A DNA stretch of 64,000 nucleotides from NCBI RefSeq assembly GCF_000344615.1, contig NZ_KB467824.1, forward strand, positions 847,658-911,657, in the 5' to 3' direction. Source of the stretch: Janthinobacterium sp. CG3. Lineage in GTDB: Bacteria > Pseudomonadota > Gammaproteobacteria > Burkholderiales > Burkholderiaceae_D. Below, piece after piece: positions 26,275 to 36,025 of this stretch; the stretch's first letter is position 1, and each line of letters begins with the position of its first letter. The translations under genes were made by a program, and so were the position numbers. The notes beneath the pieces were generated by a model. The model did not search any database. It was not told the origin of the DNA and worked only from the letters and a program-made list of their open reading frames with translations.

Positions 26275-27831
26275 CTAAACGTCAAAGCGCAGCACGTAGT
26301 GGCCGGCCACCAGGTGGTGGCCGGGCGGCAGCAGGTAGGGCGCGTCGGCGCCGGCGTCGCCTATCCTGGCGACGAAGCGCAGCTCCTCGTCGAGGTGGTA
26401 AAGCGCCTGCGCCGGCGCGATGCGGCCGATGTGGAAGCCCTGCGGCGTAGCCTCGAAGCTGAAGGCGTTGCGCGACAGGCCGATGCGGTCGGCGCTGGCG
26501 CCGTCGGCGCCGTCGCCGCATTGCAGGAAGCGCGGCCCGTCGAGCAGGCGCAGCGCCGCCAGCGCCGGCGCGTTGCGGCCGAACACGAAGCGGGCGCCGC
26601 CGGCCACCGCCAGGCCCACCGGCTGGGCCAGGCTGAGCGTGGCGCAGTAGCGGTCGGCCAGTTCCGGGCCGACCGCCAGCAGGTTGATCGCGCGGGCGTC
26701 GACCGGGGTGAAGCTGGCCGGCGCGCTGATGCGCTGGCGGCCGGCTGCGGTGCTGGCGTACAGTTCGTCGGCGGCGTTGACGCTGAAGCAGATGGCCGGC
26801 CCGGCGCCGCCGGTGAGCGCCAGCGCGCCGTCAAACGGGATTTCCAGCGCGCTGGCACCGCTGTCGCGGTAGCGGCTCAGGCGCGGCAGCGCCAGCGCCA
26901 CCACGCTGACGCGTTGCTGCGCCAGCGGCGCATAGGTGGCGTCGCTCTCGGCGGCGCGCGTCTGCGGGCGGTGGCTCAGCGGCAGCGCGGTCGGTTCCAG
27001 CCCCGGCGCGGCCGGGTGCGCCGACGGGCGCGGCTGCCACACGGCGGGCTTGACGGCCTTGGGCGGCAGCGGCACGGGCGCGACGGCCGCCGAGTGTGGC
27101 ATCACCCGCGGCGCGCCGACCCGGGCGATTTTCAGCAGCAGGCGCGCGCCGGCCTCGCGTTTCGAGCTGATGGTGTAGTGGCCGCGGGCGGCGTCGAAGC
27201 GGCACTCGAAGGCGTCCTTCGGGCGCATTTGCACCTCCAGCGGCGCGTCCGGGCCGTCGTTGATGAGCAGCACGGCGCCGTCCTCGCCGAACGGCCAGCC
27301 GGCGGCGGCGAAGCTGGCGTGGCCGCCGTCGCCGCCGATCAGCGCCAGGCGCTGGTTCGGGTAGATCGGGCAAACCGGCTGCCACACCGCGCTGTCGCGC
27401 GAGACGCTGACGTTGTACAGGATTTTTTCGTCGGCCGCCGGCAGGTAGACGGCGTGGCCGAAGCGCACTTCGATCTGGCCGGCGCGCAGGGCCTCGGCGC
27501 CGACGACGTCGTAGCGTACCTGGTCGGCGCCGAGCAGGTCGCCGAAATCCTTCTGGTGCAGCGCCGTCAGGGTCTGCGCCAGTTCGCGCGTCTTGGCGCC
27601 GCGGGTCAGGTGGTAGTCGTCCTCGACCTCCTCCTGCGGCAGCATCAGCGTCACGTGCGAGAAGCAGCGCGTGGCGGCGCGGCCCTTGTGTTCGCGCGGG
27701 CTGCGTTCGAGCAGGTCGCGCAGCAGCGGACGGCGGGCGAACAACGCCAGGCCGGGCGCCTGCCAGATCGCCTCGCCGTTGAACACGTCGGGGACTTTGC
27801 CTATGACTTCGTGCTGGACGTAGATCGGCAT
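26275..27831 (-). CDS. Uncharacterised protein with divergent C-terminal FHA-like domain
   Basis: The 518-residue protein has no signal peptide. The N-terminal 200 residues (MPIYVQHEVIGKVPDVFNG onward) are not recognised. A beta-rich middle and a Pro/Ala linker (about 250-320) follow. The last 95 residues read FVFGRNAPALAAL, then IGLSRNAFSFEATPQGFHIG, which resembles the FHA order GR-x-SRxxxxxx, with Asn in place of the usual His. The ATG at 27831 has an excellent ribosome site (AGAGGAGAA) and lies inside the end of the SEDS gene (31-bp overlap). A much longer reading from 29676 in this frame is overlap with the SEDS gene and is rejected. Confidence 0.65.
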   Translation of the reverse strand: MPIYVQHEVIGKVPDVFNGEAIWQAPGLALFARRPLLRDLLERSPREHKGRAATRCFSHVTLMLPQEEVEDDYHLTRGAKTRELAQTLTALHQKDFGDLLGADQVRYDVVGAEALRAGQIEVRFGHAVYLPAADEKILYNVSVSRDSAVWQPVCPIYPNQRLALIGGDGGHASFAAAGWPFGEDGAVLLINDGPDAPLEVQMRPKDAFECRFDAARGHYTISSKREAGARLLLKIARVGAPRVMPHSAAVAPVPLPPKAVKPAVWQPRPSAHPAAPGLEPTALPLSHRPQTRAAESDATYAPLAQQRVSVVALALPRLSRYRDSGASALEIPFDGALALTGGAGPAICFSVNAADELYASTAAGRQRISAPASFTPVDARAINLLAVGPELADRYCATLSLAQPVGLAVAGGARFVFGRNAPALAALRLLDGPRFLQCGDGADGASADRIGLSRNAFSFEATPQGFHIGRIAPAQALYHLDEELRFVARIGDAGADAPYLLPPGHHLVAGHYVLRFDV

Positions 27832-30167
27832 GATGGATTCTCCTCTAAAGATAATGCGCTGGCCGCGCTGAACGCTAGCAGGGGGCACAGGAAAAACAGC
27901 AGGTGGCTGCCGCCGGCGGACAGGAAGCTCATCGGCTGCCCCATGATTGGCAGGATCGCCAGGTTGGTGCCCCAGGACAGCAGCAGGTGGCCCAGCACGA
28001 AGGCGGCGCCGCCGCACAGGGTGAAGTAGCGGAAGCGGCCCAGCCAGGCGTGGCGGTGGTCGCGCGCGGCGGCGCCGGCGGCGTGGCCGCGCAGCGCCGT
28101 GCGCAGCAGGCCGACGATGAAGGCCGCTTGCAACGCCCATAGCAGCAGGGCGCCGACCAGGCCGTGGCGATTCAGGAAAAAGGCCGGCGCGAAGTCGTCC
28201 TGCACCGCCGGGATCAGCAGCGCGGCGCCGGCGCCCTGGCCCAGGCCGGCCAGGCCCAGCATGGCGTCGGCGCCCCACCAGCCGCCGTCGCCGATGGCGC
28301 GCGCGCCCAGCAGCAGTTGCTGGCCGGTGTGCGGATGCAGCGCCGGCGCCAGCCAGGCCTGGAAGCGGTCGGCGTAGAAGTCGCCGGCCGGCGCCGCCTC
28401 GCCCGGGTCGGCGCCGCCGTGCATGCCGGCGATGGCGCCGGCCGCCAGCAGCACCAGCAGGGCCAACGCCGCCGCCAGAGCGCGGTTGCGCGCCGCCAGC
28501 GCGTAGGCGAACGCCATCGCGGTGCCCCAGACCAGCAGCAGGATCAGCGGCGAGTAGTCGTCGACCTGGACCAGCGCCACGCCCAGCAGGGCCAGGAACA
28601 GCAGCGCCGGCGCGACCAGGCGCAGCCAGCGCGCGGCGCGGCTGTCCCGGTGGTGGTCGTCGCCATGCCAGCCCAGGCGCAGCGCCAGACAGTGCGCGCT
28701 CAGGGCGGTCAGGGCCAGCTTGGCCAGTTCCACCGGTTGCAGGTCGAAGACGCCGGTTTCGTCGCCCCACAGCACCTGCATGGCCAGCGCGAGCAAGGCC
28801 AGCGCCGCCAGCGCGGCCAGAACCGCTTCGACGCCGCGCTGGCTGGGTACGCCCGTGTGGCGCGGGCCGCACAAGCGCCAGGCGCCGCCCAGGCCGGCGC
28901 CGATGGCCAGCAGGGCGGCGCTTTTCTGGTAATAGCGCAGCCACGAGGTTTCCATGCCGCCCAGGCCGAGTTCGAGTTGCGCCAGCAGGCCGGCCGCCAG
29001 CAGCAGCACGGCGGCGGCGCCGGCCAGCGTGAGGCGTCCCGGCAGGGCCAGCCATAGCCACAGCGCGGCGCCGGCCAGCGCCATCGACTGGGCCGCGGCG
29101 GGGGCGTGGCCGGCGCGCTGTAGCGCCAGCGCGGCGACGCCGCCGAGCAGTACCGCGGCGCACGCCAGCGCGTCGGCGCGCCATGAGCGCGCCGGCGGCT
29201 GCGGCCGCAACGTGGCCGCCAGCAGCGCCGCCAGCGCCAGCGCCAGGGCGCACCACAGCGGCGCCGCGGCGGCGCCGCTCCAGAGCGCGCGCCGCTGCCA
29301 TTGCCAGCTCAGCGACGGCGGCAACTGCAGGTCCGGCGCGCTGAACAGGGTCACGCGCCGGCTTGGCAGCAATTGCAATTGCCCGTCGGCGGCGCCGAGC
29401 TGGAAGCGGGTGTGGCCGACGACGATGGCCTGCACGCCGTCCAGTGGCAGTTCCTGCCGGCGCAGGTCGGTGTCGAGGCCGTGCGCCGACAGGGTCAGCG
29501 CGGCGCGTTCGCCGTCCGGGTTGCCGGCCGCCAGTTGCAGGCGGCCGTCGATGCGCGCCAGCCAGGCCGCGCCTGGCGTGACGTCGGCCAGGCCGAGCCG
29601 GTTGGCGCAGTGGACGTTGCCGCCGAAGGTCAGCGGCCGGCCTATCGTCAGTATCGCCGGCAGGGCGCGGTTCCACAGCGCCAGCGCGCGCGCGCCGAGG
29701 CGGGCGTCGGCGCAGGGCGCCTGCGCCTGGCCGTCGCGGTACAGCACCGCGCCGTCGTAGCGCCAGTGGTGGCCGTCGCGGGCGAAGCCGACGCTGGCGG
29801 CGTCGGCGTCCTCAACTTCGAAGCGGGCGGCGCCGATTTGAAAGGCCTGGCGCGCCGCCAGGCTGGCGCTGCCCATGCGCCGCTCGCCGGCCGCGCTGTG
29901 CAGCACCACCTGTTTGGCGGCGCTCAGGTTGCGCAACCACCAGGCGCCGGCGCCGTCGCGCCGCAACGCGATATGGTTATGGTCGGCCTGCGCCGCCGCC
30001 AGCTCGTGGCGGCCCAGTGCGACGCTGCCGCCGGCGTCCAGGCTGACCGTGATGCGCGCCGGGAACCAGGCGTCGGGCGCGCGCCACAGGCTCCAGGCCT
30101 GCAGCAGCAACAGCAAGGCTAGCGCGCAGGCGGTGGCGGCGCGCGGCGTTGGCCGCAACGCCATCAT
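27801..30167 (-). CDS. SEDS (FtsW/RodA/SpoVE) family protein with N-terminal FHA-like domain
   Basis: This is a probable peptidoglycan glycosyltransferase-type integral membrane protein of 788 residues, about twice the usual FtsW/RodA size. After a first helix (11-27), residues 39-118 look FHA-like (ALGRHELAAAQADHNHIAL, WWLRNLS) and residues 120-290 are soluble. Then come about ten membrane helices. SEDS motifs are seen at 474-484 (FDLQPVELAKL), 654-672 (PAVQDDFAPAFFLNRHGLV, with the Asp corresponding to the essential loop-4 residue) and 739-758 (LPIMGQPMSFLSAGGSHLLF). Its start overlaps the kinase stop (ATGA). No class B PBP partner is encoded in the run. It is clearly not the main FtsW or RodA, judging by context and divergence. 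Confidence 0.8.
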   Translation of the reverse strand: MMALRPTPRAATACALALLLLLQAWSLWRAPDAWFPARITVSLDAGGSVALGRHELAAAQADHNHIALRRDGAGAWWLRNLSAAKQVVLHSAAGERRMGSASLAARQAFQIGAARFEVEDADAASVGFARDGHHWRYDGAVLYRDGQAQAPCADARLGARALALWNRALPAILTIGRPLTFGGNVHCANRLGLADVTPGAAWLARIDGRLQLAAGNPDGERAALTLSAHGLDTDLRRQELPLDGVQAIVVGHTRFQLGAADGQLQLLPSRRVTLFSAPDLQLPPSLSWQWQRRALWSGAAAAPLWCALALALAALLAATLRPQPPARSWRADALACAAVLLGGVAALALQRAGHAPAAAQSMALAGAALWLWLALPGRLTLAGAAAVLLLAAGLLAQLELGLGGMETSWLRYYQKSAALLAIGAGLGGAWRLCGPRHTGVPSQRGVEAVLAALAALALLALAMQVLWGDETGVFDLQPVELAKLALTALSAHCLALRLGWHGDDHHRDSRAARWLRLVAPALLFLALLGVALVQVDDYSPLILLLVWGTAMAFAYALAARNRALAAALALLVLLAAGAIAGMHGGADPGEAAPAGDFYADRFQAWLAPALHPHTGQQLLLGARAIGDGGWWGADAMLGLAGLGQGAGAALLIPAVQDDFAPAFFLNRHGLVGALLLWALQAAFIVGLLRTALRGHAAGAAARDHRHAWLGRFRYFTLCGGAAFVLGHLLLSWGTNLAILPIMGQPMSFLSAGGSHLLFFLCPLLAFSAASALSLEENPSCRSTSSTKS

Positions 30168-31147
30168 GCCGGCCCCGACGTGGCCGTGGGCAGGCCGGCG
30201 CGCATGGCCGCCAGCATGCGGCTGATTTGCAGCGCGTTGTCCGGCCTCCCGGCGGGGGCCGCGTCGAGCAGCGCCCGCAGCATGGCCAGTGCGGCGCGGG
30301 CGCAGGCGGCGCCAGCCGCCAGTGCCACGCGGCGGCTGAACAGCGCCTCCTCAACCGGCTCCAGCGTGGCCGGCATGGCGCCGCCGCCGTGGCGCAGCAA
30401 TAGCGCGGCGCCACCGGCCTGGTGGTCGCGGTAGGCCTGGCCGCAGGCGTCGCAAAAGCGCAGAGGGGTGCCGCCGGTGGCGAGGAAGTAGAACAGCGCG
30501 CCCAGCGCGAAGTAGTCGCTGCGGGCGTCGCTGGCGTAGCCGCCGCCGGCCTGCGGGAAGAACTGCTCCGGCGCCTGCCAGCTGGCGGTGCCGGCGTAGG
30601 TCTGCGGCGCCGCCTCGGCTGCCGCGCGGTTGGTGCCGAAGTCGGCCAGCTTGACGCTGTGTTGACGGGCGTCGAGCAGCACGTTGGCCGGTTTCAGGTC
30701 GAGGTAGCGCCAGCCGTACTGGTGCACCTTGGCCAGCGCCTGGTTGAGCTGGCCGGTCCAGTCGAGCAGGCGCGCGAAGGGCACGGCGTGGCCGGCGCTT
30801 TTCAGGCCGGCGACGTGCTGGCCGAGGTCGCCGTCGAGCAGTTCCAGCGCCAGCACCGGCAAGCCCTGGTGGCTGCCGCTGTCGAGCAGGCGTACGATGT
30901 GGCGCTGGTCCCATGCTTGCAGCGACTGCAGAAAGGCGATTTCATTGGCGGCGCTGGCGACCCAGCGGACGCGCTGGCGCGGCTGGGCCAGCGCCATCTG
31001 CGGCTGGTTGACCAGTTTGAGGGCGACCTCGCGCAGGCCATGCGGACCGCTGGCGCGCCAGACGACGCCATAGGCGGAGCTGGCGATCTGTTCGCGCAGG
31101 CGGTAATGCCCGCGTTCCAGTGTGATGATTGCGCCCGCTGCCAACAT
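30164..31147 (-). CDS. Serine/threonine protein kinase, cytosolic, non-RD type
   Basis: This 327-residue Hanks-type kinase lacks a transmembrane segment or PASTA repeats. Visible motifs: a degenerate glycine loop (IASSAYGVVW, 21-30), VALK with Lys44, Glu69, the catalytic loop YLDLKPANVLL (Asp150, Asn155; HRD is replaced by YLD), DFG at 169-171 and a WQAPEQ activation/APE region. C-terminally it has a CDACGQ pair of cysteines. It is the first gene of the minus-strand run, and its stop overlaps the SEDS start. Paired with the PP2C phosphatase and FHA proteins, it should form a reversible phosphorylation switch. Non-RD kinases often do not need activation-loop phosphorylation. Confidence 0.87.
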   Translation of the reverse strand: MLAAGAIITLERGHYRLREQIASSAYGVVWRASGPHGLREVALKLVNQPQMALAQPRQRVRWVASAANEIAFLQSLQAWDQRHIVRLLDSGSHQGLPVLALELLDGDLGQHVAGLKSAGHAVPFARLLDWTGQLNQALAKVHQYGWRYLDLKPANVLLDARQHSVKLADFGTNRAAAEAAPQTYAGTASWQAPEQFFPQAGGGYASDARSDYFALGALFYFLATGGTPLRFCDACGQAYRDHQAGGAALLLRHGGGAMPATLEPVEEALFSRRVALAAGAACARAALAMLRALLDAAPAGRPDNALQISRMLAAMRAGLPTATSGPA

Positions 31148-31247
31148 GCTTCCCCCGTGTCGCGACGACGGCGGTCGCCGTCATGCGGAATTAGTCGGGG
31201 GAGGGGGAAAGAGACAGCGTGGTCAAAAAAGCAAAGACAAAAAAGCC

Positions 31248-31293
31248 GGGGTCAGATTTTAAGGCCTGACCCCAGGGTTACGCCGTTGGTTTT
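31248..31293. repeat. Family B repeat (GGGGTCAG/CTGACCCC)
   Basis: The arms GGGGTCAG (31248-31255) and CTGACCCC (31266-31273) form a perfect hairpin, followed by AGGGTTACGCCGTTGGTTTT. The same arms and the same CGCC.TTGGTTTT tail occur at 46203 and 57137, and flank the family A element at 11971. It lies between the kinase promoter region and the glycine-zipper gene. Confidence 0.65.
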
Positions 31294-31339
31294 GAATATA
31301 TCAAGGTTGCAGCGGAATTGCGGGCGCGCTGTCGCGGGG

Positions 31340-31858
31340 TCAGCGGTTGTGGCCGTAGTGGCGGTCACCGCGGTCGTCCCAGTCGCGGCCGTGACCGTGG
31401 CCATGGCCATGGCCACGGTAGTAGCCGCGGTCGTAGCCGCGCTGTTCAACGTAGACCACGGCGGGCGGGCTGTAATAACGTGGCGCCGGCTCGTAGTAGA
31501 CCGCTGCCGGACGCTCGTAATATACCGGTGCCGGACGCTCGTAGTACACCGCGGCGGGGGGCTCGTAGTACACCGGGGCAGGGCGCTCATAGTACACCGG
31601 CGCCGGCTGGTAGGCGCGGGTCTCGTAGTAGCCGCCGTTGTAGTTCGACGAACGGTGGCCGCCGCCAATGCTGTTGCCGACGACCGCGCCGAGCACGCCG
31701 CCGACGATGGCGCCGTCGCGTCCGCCAGTGTTATGGCCGATGGCCGCGCCAACGACAGCACCCGCCACGGTGTTAAATTGACGGTCGCCAGCGGCGGCCA
31801 CCGAAGAGACGGTGGCCGCGACCAGCACGACCGCGCTCAGAATAATGTTGTTCAACAT
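31340..31858 (-). CDS. Glycine-zipper protein with Pro-Tyr-Tyr-Glu tandem repeats
   Basis: The 172-residue precursor has a signal peptide (VLVAATVSSVAAAG). A glycine-zipper segment (about 28-66: AGAVVGAAIGHNTGG, GAVVGNSIGG) is typical of outer-membrane-associated proteins. Residues 85-135 hold tandem units of the type RPAPVYYE/PPAAVYYE. The tail is a His/Gly/Arg-rich stretch (YRGHGHGHGHG) that could bind metal. The ATG at 31858 follows GAAGGAAACG, a strong ribosome site. The role is unknown; it is probably surface or outer membrane. Confidence 0.8.
   Translation of the reverse strand: MLNNIILSAVVLVAATVSSVAAAGDRQFNTVAGAVVGAAIGHNTGGRDGAIVGGVLGAVVGNSIGGGHRSSNYNGGYYETRAYQPAPVYYERPAPVYYEPPAAVYYERPAPVYYERPAAVYYEPAPRYYSPPAVVYVEQRGYDRGYYRGHGHGHGHGRDWDDRGDRHYGHNR
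31470..31615 (-). repeat. In-gene tandem repeats coding for VYYE units
   Basis: Units of roughly 24 bp (plus strand CTCGTAGTACACCGGCGC-type) repeat about six times inside the glycine-zipper gene. They vary mainly at third codon positions. They encode the alternating P-A-P/A-V-Y-Y-E units and are likely to change in copy number between strains. Confidence 0.7.
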
Positions 31859-31970
31859 GGCGTTTCCTTCACTTCGGTGTGACCTGAATGATCTCCGTAT
31901 GAACTCACTATAACGTGCCGCCCCGAAAAAACCATGCCTTATACAACTCCTTACAAGTGGCATGCCGCGC

Positions 31971-32534
31971 TTACAAGGCGGCGCCGCCGCGCCACTCCGG
32001 ACGCAGCAGGCTGTACAGCTTGGCGTCGCGCATCGTGCCGTTGACGAAAAACGTCTGCCGCAGCGTGCCCTCTTCGGTGAAGCCGCATTTTTGCGCGACC
32101 CGTTCCGAGGCCAGGTTGAGCGGGTCCATCATCAGCTCCAGGCGATGGTACTGGTAGGCCTTGAACAGGTGGTCGACCAGCAGCCGGGTGGCCTCGGTGG
32201 TGTAACCGTGTCCGGCCAGGCTAGGCGTGAACAGGCGGTAGCCGATTTCGCGGCACTGCGGGGTGCGTCCCTCGAAATGCAGGATGGCGCCGACGATGTG
32301 GTGCAGATTGTCCTCGATGACGAACATCTCCCTTTCCTCAGTGACGAAGCCGTTCAGCATGAAGTCGCGGCGCATCGCCTCGGGCGACTTGAACTGCGAC
32401 GAAAAGTACTCGCCGCGCGAGGCAAGGTCGTTGGTCAGGGCGATGAAGACGTTCAGGTCGGCGCTCAACACGTGGCGCACGGTGCAACGGGGGCCTTTTA
32501 GCATGGGGGCTTTCAAACGCGGTTCGGCCCTCAT
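31971..32534 (-). CDS. GNAT acetyltransferase, RimJ/RimL type
   Basis: This is a predicted N-acetyltransferase of ribosomal-protein type, about 187 residues. It has GPRCTVRHV near the N-terminus (the RimJ/L strand, usually RLxLR). HHIVGAILHFEG, EIGYRLFTPSLAGHGYTTEATRLLVDHLF (acetyl-CoA loop G-H-G-Y) and NLASERVAQKCGFTEEGTLRQ are the classical motifs. The start is either ATG 32534 or ATG 32504; neither has a good ribosome site, and the first is used here. Confidence 0.82.
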   Translation of the reverse strand: MRAEPRLKAPMLKGPRCTVRHVLSADLNVFIALTNDLASRGEYFSSQFKSPEAMRRDFMLNGFVTEEREMFVIEDNLHHIVGAILHFEGRTPQCREIGYRLFTPSLAGHGYTTEATRLLVDHLFKAYQYHRLELMMDPLNLASERVAQKCGFTEEGTLRQTFFVNGTMRDAKLYSLLRPEWRGGAAL

Positions 32535-32682
32535 GTTAGTCGAATCAAAATAGCAATGCAAACGCCGTGGCGCGGCGCCAAAAACTGCTGCGCAAACTTG
32601 CTAAATGCGCTATTGTTTGCGATCCCTCGCCCAGCGCCAGGGTGCCAGTCATTTCCGTCAATGCCACTTCCCGAGGACCCGC

Positions 32683-34146
<1,464 letters not shown>

Positions 34147-34157
34147 GGCAGGTTTGC

Positions 34158-34189
34158 AGGTCGGATTACGCGTTCCGCTCATCCGACCT
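34158..34189. repeat. Family A hairpin, short copy
   Basis: The arms AGGTCGGAT (34158-34166) and ATCCGACCT (34181-34189) pair around a 14-base loop. This is the core hairpin of family A without the outer ends. It sits between two convergent genes and could act as a bidirectional terminator-like structure; there is no T-run. Confidence 0.6.
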
Positions 34190-34217
34190 ACGATACTGCC
34201 TGCGGGGGAGCGCGGCG

Positions 34218-35075
34218 TTAGATCGCGTTTAGCGGGATCTTCAGGTAGCGCACGCCGTTTTCTTCGGCCGCCGGCAGTTGCCCGGCGTTGATGTTGACCT
34301 GGATCGCCGGCAGGATCAGCGTCGGCATCTCCAGCGTGGCGTCGCGGCGGCTGCGCATGTCGACGAACTGTTGTTCGCTGACGCCGTCGCGGATGTGGAT
34401 GTTGCCGGCCCGCTGCTCGGCCACCGTCACCTCCCAGCGCGGTGCGCGTCCAGCCGGCGGATAGTCGTGGCACATGAACAGGCGCGTCTCCGGCGCCATC
34501 GCCAGAAGGGTCTGCACCGACTGGTACAGCGTGCTGGCGCTGCCGCCGGGGAAGTCGCAGCGCGCCGTGCCGACGTCGGGCATGAACAGGGTGTCGCCGA
34601 TGAAGACGGCGTCGCCGATCTGGTAGGCCATGTCGGCCGGGGTGTGGCCGGGAACGTGCAGCGCGCGCGCCTCCAGGCGGCCGATCTGGAACACCTCGCC
34701 AGCCTCGAACAGGTGGTCGAACTGGGAGCCGTCCAGCAGCGCCGGCCGCTGGTTGAAGACCGCCGCGAAGGCCCGCTGCACGGTGCGGATCGCCGCGCCG
34801 ATGCCGATGCGCCCGCCCAGCTGTTGCCGTAGGTAGGGCGCGGCCGACAAATGGTCGGCGTGGGCGTGGGTTTCCAGCAGCCAGCGGCAAACCAGGCCGT
34901 GCTCGCGCACGAAGGCGACCACCTTGTCGGCCGAGACGGTGGCGGTGCGGCCCGACTTCGGCTCGTAGTCGAGCACGGAATCGATGACCGCGCAGTCGAG
35001 GCCGTCGGCCTCGTAGACGACGTAGGTGACGGTGGAGGTGGCGGGGTCGAAAAACGCTTGTATTTGTGGCTTCAT
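34218..35075 (-). CDS. MBL-fold metallohydrolase (persulfide dioxygenase/ETHE1-like)
   Basis: The 285-residue cytosolic protein has the metallo-beta-lactamase motif THAHADHLS, plus VPGHTPADMAY, FIGDTLFMPDVGTARCDFPGGSA and a final metal His in FMCHDYPP. The DVGTARCDF segment is typical of ETHE1/Blh-type persulfide dioxygenases that oxidise glutathione persulfide. No rhodanese domain is fused. The ATG at 35075 gives the normal N-terminus (MKPQIQAFFDPATSTVTYVV). It is encoded alone, convergent to the peptidase gene. Confidence 0.85.
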   Translation of the reverse strand: MKPQIQAFFDPATSTVTYVVYEADGLDCAVIDSVLDYEPKSGRTATVSADKVVAFVREHGLVCRWLLETHAHADHLSAAPYLRQQLGGRIGIGAAIRTVQRAFAAVFNQRPALLDGSQFDHLFEAGEVFQIGRLEARALHVPGHTPADMAYQIGDAVFIGDTLFMPDVGTARCDFPGGSASTLYQSVQTLLAMAPETRLFMCHDYPPAGRAPRWEVTVAEQRAGNIHIRDGVSEQQFVDMRSRRDATLEMPTLILPAIQVNINAGQLPAAEENGVRYLKIPLNAI

Positions 35076-35225
35076 GGCGGATGGGCGATCTGAAATGTTG
35101 TCAGCATTATAGTTGTAAATACACGCATGCCGCGCGCCGTTATGCGGAAAGCGCATATGGCGTCCCTGCTGTGCGCCCGCTAGCGGCGCCCGGTGTTAGG
35201 CTGCGGGCTCACCAAGGAGATGCCC

Positions 35226-35531
35226 ATGAACGCAGCACAACCGGACAACGCGCAGGACAACGGGCAGGACAACGCCGCACAACGGGCCGTGGAACAGAAT
35301 GAATACCGCGGCTTCACGATTTCCGTCACGCCGGTCAAAGACCACGACGACCTGTGGGACTTCGAATACCGCATTGTACGGGACGGCCGGGACGCGGCGG
35401 CGCGGGCGGCCGGCGACATCACGCGCAGTCAGACGCTGGGCGGCTATCCGGCGCCCGAGGTGGCGCGCCTGGCGGGCTGGGAGGTGGCCAAGATCGAGGT
35501 CGACAACCTGCTCGCGCTTGAGCAAAAATAA
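35226..35531 (+). CDS. Small hypothetical protein
   Basis: The 101-residue product starts with a polar low-complexity segment rich in Asn, Asp, Gln and Ala (residues 1-25). A compact domain follows: EYRGFTISVTPVKDHDDLWDFEYRIVRDG. It has no signal or membrane segment. The ATG at 35226 is chosen because AAGGAG lies six bases before it, whereas the ATG at 35220 touches the ribosome site. It is followed by another small gene that starts similarly (YKGWEI), so the two may be distant paralogues. Function unknown. Confidence 0.75.
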   Translation: MNAAQPDNAQDNGQDNAAQRAVEQNEYRGFTISVTPVKDHDDLWDFEYRIVRDGRDAAARAAGDITRSQTLGGYPAPEVARLAGWEVAKIEVDNLLALEQK

Positions 35532-35613
35532 ACCGTTTAGCCCTTTTGGCGATAACGAAGCACGCCGCGCCGGGCTTCGTGCTAGGATTTCCGTTATTCA
35601 CAAGGAGGCGATC

Positions 35614-35862
35614 ATGGATGGCGGTTCGAAGATTCATTACAAGGGATGGGAAATCGTGCCGCTGGCGCTGCCGGCCGGCGAGCGGCAGTGGAGCGCTAGC
35701 TGCGACATCGAGCGCGCCGGCGCCGACGGCGTCGAGGTGTTCGAGGGCGCGACAATGCAATTCGTGCGCGAAAGCGAGGACGATGCCATCGCCGCCGCCT
35801 GCGACGAGGCCATCCGCCAGATCGACAACATCATCGCCAACCCCTTGGTGCGCTTGGCCTGA
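35614..35862 (+). CDS. Small hypothetical protein
   Basis: The 82-residue acidic protein contains IHYKGWEIVPLALPAGERQW and a C-terminal helix (DDAIAAACDEAIRQIDNII). A strong ribosome site (AAGGAGGCG) precedes the ATG. It lies 82 bp after the previous small gene and shares its opening Y-[RK]-G-[FW]-x-I pattern. No recognised family. From 35863 to 36025 no gene is seen. Confidence 0.75.
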   Translation: MDGGSKIHYKGWEIVPLALPAGERQWSASCDIERAGADGVEVFEGATMQFVRESEDDAIAAACDEAIRQIDNIIANPLVRLA

Positions 35863-36025
35863 CGCGGCGCGGACCGAGAGGTGCCGGCGAAGCATCCAGC
35901 ACGCCGGGCCACGGCTTGTACAATTCCAGCGCCCAGTTGCGCCCGGGGCGCCGAGCAGCATGTTGTTGCAGATCTTGGCCGCCTGACCGGTAGCGTCTGC
36001 GGACCTGCGCAGCGGCCTCGTTTAG

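Noticed and set aside
27832-29676. N-terminal extension (615 codons) of the 26275 gene overlapping the SEDS gene
   Set aside because: The extension is Arg/Ala/Gly-rich shadow of the SEDS gene; the ATG at 27831 has a strong ribosome site and begins normal protein.
22983-31147. Type VI secretion locus (kinase, PP2C and FHA as PpkA/PppA/Fha)
   Set aside because: No Tss sheath, Hcp, VgrG, ClpV or membrane-complex gene is present; the SEDS gene points to the cell wall.
31470-31615. CRISPR-like repeat array
   Set aside because: Units are contiguous, without spacers, and stay in frame inside a protein-coding gene.
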